From: Nematopogon swammerdamellus
Taxonomy: Eukaryota > Arthropoda > Insecta > Lepidoptera > Adelidae
Assembly (NCBI GenBank): GCA_946902875.1
Contig: OX336355.1
Location: forward strand, 14,913,347-14,977,346
Direction of reading: 5' to 3'
DNA: 64,000 bases
The notes beneath the pieces were generated by a model. It searched no databases. It saw only the letters and a list, made by a program, of their open reading frames with translations, and had not been told where the DNA came from. Positions 9,554-18,700 of the stretch are shown piece by piece. The position numbers were made by a program, and so were the translations under genes. The stretch's first letter is position 1. Each line of letters starts with the position of its first letter.

Positions 9554-9574
9554 CCACAGATTACTTAATAGTTA

Positions 9575-11733
9575 CTTCGTAACAAATAAATCACGCGTCG
9601 GCGTCGCCTTAGTTACTTACTTTCTTCAAGATGGTTTAGCTTCTTGCTGAACGCAGCTCGGCTTTCGGCCTCGCCCTTAGTTACTTGCTTTCTTCGAGAT
9701 GGTTTTTCAATTATTCGAACGTAGCTCGGCCTTCGGCCTCGCCTTAGTTACTTAATTTCTTCAAGATGGTTTAGCTTCTTCCTGAACGCAGCTCGGCCTG
9801 CGGCCTCGCCCATAATTACTTACTTTCTTCGAGATGGTTTATGGTCTTCCAGAATAGAGCTCGGCCTTCGGCCTCGCCCTTAGTTACTTACTTTCTTCAA
9901 GAATGTTTTTCTTCTTCTTGAACTCAGCTCCGCCTTCCGCCTCGCCCTTAGTTACTTTCATCGAGAAAGAATATCGTTTACGTGAGCGCAGATCCGCCTT
10001 CGGGCCCGCCTTTAGTTACTTACTTTCTTTTTTTTGAAAATACGAATTTCACGCGAGCGAAGCCGCGGGCAACAGATATATAAATTTTATTGCACCTATC
10101 ACAGCGAAATAACTTCGACTTTCAATAATTTTTTTTATTTATCAAACAATTTGTCACCGGCCAACTCACGTCGAGATGACAGTTCTCTGTTGTCAACATG
10201 ACATTTAAAATTGTCTTTTACCTTTACTTTGGATTACGTGATTTTTATTATATTTTTTAATTATTATGTTAATCCGGGATATACACTGTCACTATAAAAA
10301 GTTTCGTCAAATTCCGTTCAGTGGTTTTTGCGAGATGCGCGTACAAATATACATTTTTGCATTTACGATTTTATTATATGTATAGAAAGAATAGATATGT
10401 ATAGACTATTGTGTTCAAGTTATAAAAAAGAAGAACTGTCATTTTCGTTTTATCTACTTATTTTTAAATTTCGAATGAATATTTTATTCAAATTGTATTT
10501 GCTGCCAGTTTTCAAGATATAATTATGTACTTTGGACTGCGTGATTTTAAACGCGCAATAATGTTTATAATTGTTTAATTTTTTATTTTTTTTTTACGTA
10601 TTATGTTAACCCGGCGTATAAACTGCCACTATACAAAGTTTCGTCTAATTCCGTTCAGTGGTTTTTGCGTGATGCGCGTACAGACAAACAAACAAACAAA
10701 CAAACAAACTGTGGCGGACGACGATAGCTCCGCAGCCAGCGCATCTTAGCTTAGGGAAATTAGTGTAGGAAATAGCGTAGTTAGGCAGCGGCCGGCGTAG
10801 TTTTAAAATAGGTTTCATAAGTTAGCATAGAATAGCATAGGCGCGGGCTAGGTATAATTAAGATAATATAAGTTAGACGTAAGTTAGCTATTAAGAAATA
10901 AACATTTCACAAATCGTAGAATAAGTTAGCCTGTAAGATCTAGCCCGTTAGGTTTAATTAGCTATTAAAACATATTAACTAGGTTAGATATAAGTTTATT
11001 GAATAAATAAATATATCTGGTCGGCCTTTTACTGGAGTACACACGGACGAGACGAGTGAGGCAAGGTAGGGGGCGTTAGAGTCGCATAACGGGACTCATA
11101 GCCGAGCCGGGCGCCTATTACCCCCGCCCGCTCATTATTGAGCGGCGCGAGCTTGCTGGGCCGAGCGGGCGGGGAGTCATATAAATATATGTAGGTGCTA
11201 TTGCGACCGGCTCGGCAGACCGCAGCTAGCAACCGGGGAGAGAGAGGACCACTTGGAAGAGCAACAGGAAGAAAGCAAGAACACTTCAAGAGCCAGCAAG
11301 CTACATTCCCGCCGAAGCGGTCGAATCGTCGTGCCTACGTCGAGCTTGCCAGTGCTCTATCGCCGTCCCTCTCTCTCCGCTGCGCGTCTCACGCTTGCGT
11401 CGCCCCGCACAACCGCAAGCCCGCCGTTTACGTCCGTGGTTGCTCCGGTAACAGGCCGCCCTGTTTCCGTACCGAGCACCGGAGTTTGATTTACGTGCCC
11501 GTTCGTTATCTCCCGTACTGCGTGTCGTCGACCGAGTGGCCGGGCGTCTTGCCGATCCAGTTCAAGATATACAGTCCACCGCTTCCCGAGCGTCGATCCG
11601 GAACACAAACAAAAATTTTAAAAACTGTTCTAACATGTTCAGTATCTCATTTTAAGCCACCCTGGTTAGTTTTTTTCCGAATACATTCAATGTACAGACT
11701 TTCTTACCTTTACGATTTTATTATATGTATAAA
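9575..11733 (-). mobile_element. non-autonomous Helitron (copy D), 3'-truncated and split by a solo LTR
   Basis: In reverse complement it begins T(T/C)TATACATATAATAAAATC near 11733 and follows the same order as the complete copies at 21884, 30886 and 38548: the (TTTG)n tract, the cacgtagtccaaagtac segment, and GC-rich units of the type GGCCGAAGGCC. It lacks the downstream captured LINE ORF and the final CTAG end. The stretch 10710-11605 is a later solo-LTR insertion in it. Confidence 0.8.
10710..11605 (+). mobile_element. solo LTR
   Basis: An 896-bp block starting TGTGGCGGACG and ending GGAACA interrupts the (CAAA)n tract of Helitron D. It is flanked by CAAAC on both sides (10705-10709 and 11606-11610), a 5-bp duplication as made by LTR-element integrase, although the repeat lies in a CAAA-rich tract. 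It holds a TATAAATATA box near 11181, a GC-rich downstream region and AATAAA motifs, but no gag or pol. It probably arose by LTR-LTR recombination. The family (BEL or gypsy) cannot be told from this alone, and strand is chosen by the TATA box. Confidence 0.75.
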
Positions 11734-11759
11734 TGAATACAACATTAAAATGCTAACCA

Positions 11760-11975
11760 AACTACTTACATAACAATATAAAATATTTCTGGGGATGGAG
11801 CTGAGTGTTCCCAGCATACTCGCGGAATTCCCACGCTGGATGGCGATGCTGAGAAAGAGGGTCGCCCGATATGATTTTAAATTTTGAGCCTAAAGTGTGC
11901 ACAAGATTTTTTACTTCCTTACTCCAGGGGCCTAAAGTTTCGACGGAGATAGCCAAAAATTCGTAAGATTTTATT
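11760..11975 (-). pseudogene. LINE C-terminal fragment
   Basis: One frame reads AISVETLGPWSKEVKNLVHT and, after a frameshift, LSIAIQRGNSASMLGTL. This matches the conserved end of a non-LTR ORF also seen in the Helitron-captured piece at 23320-23742 (VETLGPWS... AIQRGNAAS). It is dead because of the shift. 11976-12342 has no recognised feature. Confidence 0.65.
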
Positions 11976-12342
11976 TATTTATTCAGGAAACAGAAACAGT
12001 TACATACATGTAGTAGTTATAAGGAGTACATAATTTAAATTAATTATGTATGTAACCAGCGACGTATTTCGCAGGTAGAAAGTATAAGGATAGGCGATAT
12101 CTACAAAGATATACACGAACGAATGTGTATATAGTTGACAATATATTGTGAAGCAATACCTACGTTAGTGACGCACAAGTATTGTTCAAGTTACCAAAGA
12201 AGAGAAAAAAAAGACATTAGAGATATCAGAGCACAAACAAATAATTCACATACTCTCGCTGACACCTGTTCAATGCATCACCGCTACGAGAGCAGCCACC
12301 TCACACCTCGCCTCACACCATGTACTGTTCCATACCACATAA

Positions 12343-12750
12343 GCGGCGGGTGGCCGAGTGGTTTGGGCATCGGCTTCTCATGCGAGAGGTCCTCGGTTCG
12401 AATCCGGTCGGCGTGTACCAATGAGTTTTTTCTGACGAAAAAATTTACGTGCTGCTTCACCGTTCGGAACCGCTGTAAAACTGTAGGTCCCTTCCCTTGC
12501 CCCTTACTAGGTGGTAGGCTCAAATTGTAGCCGACTGGGTACGGTGGTACCACCACCGTACTAGATCCGCATAGCAGCCTCGGTTGAATTCTCCTCTAGT
12601 CCAGTATAGCCAGCAATCCAAGGAAGTCTCCGGTATGGCACCTACCTTCTCGGAGGTGATATTGGCTGGTCGGAGCATGCGCTTTGGCCCCTCCGACTCA
12701 GCCACCCATACCGGATTACATAATAAAAAATAATAAAAAAAACATTGGTT
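12343..12750 (+). mobile_element. full-length SINE2 (tRNA-headed)
   Basis: The head has a class-II type A box (TGGCCGAGTGG) and a perfect B box (GGTTCGAATCC), the internal RNA polymerase III promoter of tRNA genes. It is not a working tRNA because the 3' side does not pair with the 5' acceptor arm. A central block (ctgtaggtcccttccc...cttactaggtggtagg...ggtaccaccaccgtact) is shared with SINE1. The 3' block (ccagcaatccaaggaagtctccggtatggcacc ... cataccggattac) is SINE2-specific. The copy ends in an (ATAA)n/A-rich tail. About 400 bp is long for a SINE. Confidence 0.85.
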
Positions 12751-12802
12751 GCCTCCTCCACGCGGCGCGTCCCGCAACAAAGCAGACTGCTTTGTGTTTT
12801 GT

Positions 12803-13048
12803 TTTATGGAAACTGACACGGTTGGCTACATCACCTACTACATCCGTGATATCAGCCCTTAACACCGGGTGAACTAGGTACCATTTCAGTGGTTCCCTTT
12901 CGTATCGGCTACTGGACGGAAAACACGAACTATTTACATAGCCGTTTCGACCGACGTTTCATTCAGTGCAGTGGTATCAACCCGGGCAGGATGAACTGAA
13001 CCCTACAACCTAGTAAGGTAAGAAGGGAAGGGATCTACAGTTTTACAG
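12803..13048 (-). mobile_element. SINE1 fragment
   Basis: Reverse-complement SINE1 from the tail side (tttatggaaactgacacggttgg) through the central block to ggatctacagttttac, missing the head. Confidence 0.8.
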
Positions 13049-13054
13049 TGTTAT

Positions 13055-13250
13055 TACTAGTTGGCAAATCATCCATAATAAATAACATATATTATGTGAA
13101 AGTTTCAACCGGCTACCTATTACGGTTCAAAAGATACAGCCCTAGGGCGGAGGGACAGACGGACGGAAGGACGGACAGATAGATAGACAGACGGACAGAC
13201 GTTGTAGGCTTATTACTAGGTTTCCGTGTGGACACAGAACCCTAAAAACG
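13055..13250 (-). repeat. GTTCCG-family repeat fragment
   Basis: Contains the aacatatattatgtgaaagtttcaaccgg tract, a (GACA/GACG)n stretch complementary to the (TCTG)n of other copies, and the gaaccct end. Confidence 0.65.
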
Positions 13251-13291
13251 AAGAAAGGTAAGAAATTGCAATGAAATAAAGTAAGAGTACC

Positions 13292-13376
13292 GTGTGGGGC
13301 CGGTACTTAAAAAGAATAGCCCCACTGCATCTCTCCCCGTCGCATGTCGTAAAAGTCGACTAAGGGATAAGGAAAT
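13292..13376 (+). repeat. family X 5' fragment
   Basis: The start of family X (gtgtggggccggtacttaaaaagaatagccccactgcatctctcccc ... aaggcgactaagggataagg type), with one change, abutting the SINE1 that follows. Confidence 0.6.
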
Positions 13377-13378
13377 TC

Positions 13379-13757
13379 GTCAGCCTCGGTAGCTCAGTGG
13401 TGGGGTAAGTCGACTGTTGTTAAGCAACGCTGAGCGCGGTCGGTGCTTGGATGGGTGACCGCTCGACCGTTGGAGGCTGACCGTGGTTGGGATTCCACGT
13501 TAAACTGCAGGTCCCTTTCTTTCTAACCTTACTAGGTGGTAGAGTTTATCCCGACCGGGTTGATACCACCGCATTGGACGAACATCGGTCGAAACGGATA
13601 TGTAAATAGTTCGTGTTTCCCGTCCAGTTCAGTGTAGCCGACTTGAACTGAAGGGAAGCACTGACATGGCACCTAGTTCACCCGGTGTTATGGGCTAACA
13701 TCACGGATGTTGTAGGTGACGTAGACAACCGTGTCAATTTCGATAAAAAAAAAATAA
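13379..13757 (+). mobile_element. full-length SINE1 (tRNA/5S chimeric head)
   Basis: Starts GTCAGCCTC, then GGTAGCTCAGTGGT (tRNA A-box-like), then a stretch close to the 5S rRNA internal control region (gttaagcaacgctgagcgcgg, gcttggatgggtgaccg). GAGGCTGAC follows, the complement of the first nine bases, then a B-box-like GGTTGGGATTCC, the shared central block, the 3' domain and an A-tail. No protein-coding potential. It needs a LINE's reverse transcriptase to move. Confidence 0.85.
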
Positions 13758-13839
13758 TTTCAAAAGCAGTGATCATCATAGACATGAAACTCATCAACAT
13801 ATTAAACTCCTGTAAACTGAAATAATAATAATCATAACG

Positions 13840-14700
13840 GGACCATGGACATCTGCCGCGCCTGCCACCAACCTGGCGTGTCCCTCAAGACATGTGATTT
13901 CCGGTTGTTCGCAGCTTGCCAACACCGAGTATCTGCATAGACACAACCTAGTAGCCGGGATCATCCATCAGCAACTTGCCTTAAAGTATAACCTTGTAGA
14001 TACCGATGTGCCTTACTATAAGTACCATCCACCGCCAGTTCTCGAAAACGGTCATGTCACACTCTACTGGGACCGGTCCATGATCACAGACAGGACTATT
14101 CTCGCGAACAGCATGTCTATTCTTGTAAATTCTGACAGCGGAATCAGCGCTGTTGTGGCGCTGAGAGCCACTTACGAAAGTGGCTCTCAGCGCCACAACA
14201 GCGCTGATTCCGCTGTCAGAATTTACAAGAATAGACCTGCTGATCTGATATTGTGATAGTGGACCGGGAGGAGCGCAACGCTCGTCGATATCGGTGCCGC
14301 ATGATGGTAACCTCAACAGTAAGGAAGCAGAAAAGATGTTTAAGTATCTAAATCTGCAGCACGAGGTTACCAAAATGTGTCCCGTCGACTCGACGATCGT
14401 TGTGCCCATAGTCGTTTCGGCGCATGGGCTGATAGCGAAGAGCCTCGGCGACCACCTTTAAAGGCTCTCGCTGAGTGGTTGGGTCAAGGGCCAGATCCAG
14501 AAGCCCTGCTCGACACTGCACGCACCGTCCGGAGGTTTCTCTCTTTGGGACCGGACCATCGGTAGCCTGGGTTCGCACCTCCGGTGGTGGAAACTCCGTT
14601 ATAGTAATTTTAGATGTAAGTATTTTCTATTTTTATACTGGCCACTTGTAAAATTATTCTAAATAATATGTAAATAAATTTATAAAATAATAATAATAAA
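13840..14700 (+). pseudogene. 5'-truncated LINE: C-terminal zinc-finger and tail region
   Basis: In three shifting frames it gives a CRACH zinc-finger-like start, then EYLHRHNLVAGIIHQQLALK, YWDRSMITDRTI, later MFKYLNLQHEV, VDSTIVVPIVVSAHGLIAKS and LLDTARTVRRFL. These blocks are the conserved end of a non-LTR retrotransposon ORF common in insects. The 3' end is an (ATAA)n/(TAA)n tail near 14660-14700, consistent with target-primed insertion. Multiple frameshifts and a 134-bp palindrome (14109-14242) break it. Confidence 0.8.
14109..14242. repeat. near-perfect palindrome inside the LINE fragment
   Basis: Arms 14109-14173 and 14178-14242 (65 bp each) pair with one visible mismatch around a 4-base centre (acga). 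One arm fits the LINE's reading frame (…KNRPADLIL), so the other looks like an inverted copy made by strand switching during DNA synthesis, not an inserted MITE. Confidence 0.9.
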
Positions 14701-15383
14701 GAATACTCCCCCTTATGGGATGTAGATTTTTTGCATATTGTATTTTTTCACTATCACAATTAAATTACATCAAATACATGACCATAATATGATGAACTGC
14801 ACGGAAGCAGCCACCTAGCCGAATTTATAAGAGTTGCTGCTAGGGTGGCTGGGTTAGGTATGATACCCTAAAATGGGACCCTTGTAAAATGACGCTTCCA
14901 TAAGGTTCCGTTGTTATCTGTCACGGGGCCGTAACTCCTACAGATAATTTTGTTCATTATGACTTTATACCTATCAACTAACATTTCAATAACGACAAAT
15001 ATTTCGTAGATAATTACTTGTATATTTTAACTACACAATCTAACTCAATCGAACGCCTTCCTCTAATCAGGTTTACAAATTATTATCATATTCTTAAATT
15101 AAAATTAAATAATGAATCATTATTTTAAAAATCTTTTATTTGTCAAAAACACAATTCAAATAAATAAATTATTAAATTAAAATTAACATTAATTTAACAT
15201 AACTTATATTAACATTGTGTACTTTTGCAATATCAAATGCTTCTGGTTTCAACTACTTCTATGCTATTAGATCAACAGACGACACGAATCGAATAACATT
15301 TTAAAGATCACATTATAGTTGAAAGGGAAACAACCTTTAAAAAGTTGTTTCGGTTAACATGTAATCCTTTTTAGGGCGTATAG
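14701..15383. other. no gene recognised (AT-rich flank)
   Basis: AT-rich sequence downstream of the serpin stop codon with no coding frame and no repeat match that I can see. Confidence 0.5.
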
Positions 15384-15389
15384 TTTATT
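15384..15389 (-). terminator. candidate serpin polyadenylation signal
   Basis: AATAAA on the minus strand about 206 nt after the serpin stop codon. Position is plausible, but the region is AT-rich, so chance occurrence is possible. Confidence 0.35.
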
Positions 15390-15594
15390 AACTGTATATA
15401 ATAATAGTAAAATAAAATAAATAAGACATAAGTTACTATCGCAATATCACATTGATTATATGCGGGAAGTCTTTCTAATAATTTTTGCCACGGCTGCTGT
15501 CATACGAATACATTTCAAATTGTATGGATCTCCTAAACGAAAACGACGCGAAACAGAATTTTAAGACATTTTGGCAACGATATTCACCGAAGAG

Positions 15595-15791
15595 CTAAAC
15601 GTGTTGCTTGGGGTCCACAATCTTGCCGGCTGCCACCACGAGGTTGTCCAACACGTCGTGGATGAAGAACACGAACGGGTGGCCGACCCTGAACAACATC
15701 GTGCACTTATCTGGCAGGCTGGCTGGGGGTAGCGCTGGGTCACATTTATCTTCGTGATCTGCTTTTTCATCGAACTGGACCACTTCGTCGG
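15595..15791 (-). CDS. serpin exon 9 (last coding exon)
   Basis: Acceptor ctgttacag precedes 15791, and the stop TAG is at 15595-15597. It joins in phase 1 to exon 8 and codes the loop region ADEVVQFDEKADHED, a Cys/Pro-rich stretch and the conserved end HPFVFFI...AAGKIVDP. It carries two cysteines, unusual near a reactive loop. Confidence 0.85.
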
Positions 15792-18700
15792 CTGTAACAG
15801 AAATAATAATATTTTAATCTACTGTTTATTTTAATTCACTTTTCTGTGTTGTACTATCCGATATGACTGAACATTAAATTTTCTTTCCCATTATTATAGG
15901 ATTTTAACATTAAAAATGTTTTTTCGATCGCGTTGGTAGGGCACCCATTTCAAGGAAAAGTGCGACATCGCCCTGGTGTCGTGAATTTTACGTGGTGTGG
16001 ATGATTGGGGTGTCAAAAGACGCGTCTCGGCGAGGGCTACAATATGGCGTAAAACAATTTTGGAAACGTCGTAAACTTTTTTAAAAAAATAGTTAAAAAA
16101 ACTTTTAAGTTAAACGGTTTTATTAAAAATAAAAAACTAGAAAAAAAAACAGCTGTACAAAAAACTAGAAAATAATAAGGACACAAGCCTGGGCCTTCTT
16201 AAGATTTTACGTCTGGGTAAGAAATCGTGCAATACTAGCGTGCTGTCTTCTCATGCCGGATGCCAAAGGGCACATTGTGTCGCTGCGTCAGCGGAATAAG
16301 TAATAAATTGAGACTTTTAACAGACTAATATAAAAACGTGGGGCGCATGTTATTTATTACGCATATTATACGCCCCACGTTTTTATATTAGTCTGTTAAA
16401 AGTCTCAATTTATTACTTATTCCGCTGACGCAGCGACACAATGTGCCCTTTGGCATCCGACATGAGAAGACAGCACGCTAGTATTGCACGATTTCTTACC
16501 CAGACGTAAAATCTTAAGAAAGCCCAGGCTTGTGCCCTTATTATTTTCTAGTTTTTTGTACAGCTGTTTTTTTTCTAGTTTTTTATTTTTAATAAAACCG
16601 TTTAACTTAAAAGTTTTTTTACCTATTTTTTTATTTACTCGTTTTTAGTTTGATTTTTGGCTCGTATCATTCATTACGTAAACTCGTCATCCTTTCCAAC
16701 TCTCTCATTGCATCTTTGTTACTCGGTTTCTTACCTGTCAATTACTCACAATCAAGCTCCTCAATACATAACCCTTCTAAAGACTTTACGCGACTCAATG
16801 CAACATACGCTTGACCCTACTTAAATAGTCTGGAGCCCAAATACACGACAGCACGGTCAACAGTACTGCCCTGCATTTTATGGACAGTGGAGGCCCATGA
16901 CAAAATTATCGGTAACATCCGTCTCTCAGCTGTTCCATAATTAAACTTTGCTGGAAACTGTATGGCTTTAGGATGGATATGGTGTCCGCCGTCTCTTTCA
17001 AAATCAATTTGAACAGATGGTATGTCTGTTTCATACTTTTGCGTTCGACAAGTATGGGACACTCGTCCAAACAAACCAAATGAGCCCAAACTCGAGGGGG
17101 TTACTAGTAACGGTTGAAGAGTTCCACTGTACACCTCCTGACTCCATCATCAGACCCTCGTCACCAAGTGTATTGGTAGAAGTATGGGACATTCGTCCAA
17201 ACCAACCATATGAGCCCCTAACTCGAGGGGGTTACTAGTAACGGTTGAAGAGTTCCACTGTACACCTCCTGACTCCATCATCAGACCCTCGTCACCAAGT
17301 GTATTGGTAGAAGTATGGGATAGGACACTTGTTCAAACAAACCAAATGAGCCCAAACTCAAGGGGGTTACTAGTAAAGGTTGAAGAGTTCAACTGTACAC
17401 CTCCTGACTCCATCATCAGACCCTCGTCACCAAGTGTATTGGTAGAAGTAAGGGACACTCGTCCAAACCAACCATATGAGCCCAAACTCGAGAGGGTTAC
17501 TAGTAACGGTTGAAGAGTTCCACTGTACACCTCCTGATTCCATCATCAGACCCTCGTCACCAAGTGTATTGGTAGAAGTATGGGACACTCGTCCAAACCA
17601 ACCAAATGAGCCCAAACTCGAGGGGGTTACTAGTAACGGTTGAAGAGTTCCACTGTACACCTCCTGACTCCATCATCAGACTCTCGTCACCAAGTGTATT
17701 GGTAGAAGTATGGGACACTCGTCCAAACCAACCAAATGAGCCCAAACTCGAGGGGGTTACTAGTAACGGTTGAAGAGTTCAACTGTACACCTCCTGACTC
17801 CATCATCAGACCCTCGTCACCAAGTGTATTGGTAGAAGTAAGGGACACTCGTCCAAACCAACCATATGAGCCCAAACTCGAGGGGGTTACTAGTAACCGT
17901 TGAAGAGTTCCACTGTACACCTCCTGACTCCATCATCAGACCCTCGTCACCAAGTGTATTGGTAGAAGTATGGGACACTCGTCCAAACCAACCAAATGAG
18001 CCCAAACATGAGGGGGTTACTAGTAACGGTTGAAGAGTTCCACTGTACACCTCCTGACTCCATCATCAGACCCTCGTCATCAAGTGTATTGGTAGAAGTA
18101 TGGGACACTGGTCCAAACCAACCAAATGAGCCCAAAGTCGAGGGGGTTACTAGTAACGGTTGAAGAGTTCCACTGTACACCTCCTGACTCCATCATCAGA
18201 CCCTCGTCATCAAGTGTATTGGTAGAAGTATGGGACACTGGTCCAAACCAACCAAATGAGCCCAAAGTCGAGGGGGTTACTAGTAACGGTTGAAGAGTTC
18301 CACTGTACACCTCCTGACTCCATCATCAGACTCTCGTCACCAAGTATATTGGTAGAACTATGGGACACTCGTCCAAACCAATCAAATGAGCCCAAACTCG
18401 AGGAGATTACTAGTAACGGTTGAAGAGTTCCACTGTACACCTCCTGACTCCATCATCAGACCCTCGTCACCAAGTGTATTGGTAGTAGTATGGGACACTC
18501 GTCCAAACCAACCATATGAGCCCAAACTCGAGGGGGTTACTAGTAACGGTTGAAGAGTTCCACTGTACACCTCCTGACTCCATCATCAGACCATCGTCAC
18601 CAAGTGTATTGGTAGTAGTATGGGACACTCGTCCAAACCAACCATATGAGCCCAAACTCGAGGGGATTACTAGTAACGGTTGAAGAGTTCCACTGTACAC

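Noticed and set aside
12343..12425. Possible tRNA gene with perfect A and B boxes
   Set aside because: The ends do not form an acceptor stem and the sequence runs straight into SINE2 body and tail. It is a SINE head.
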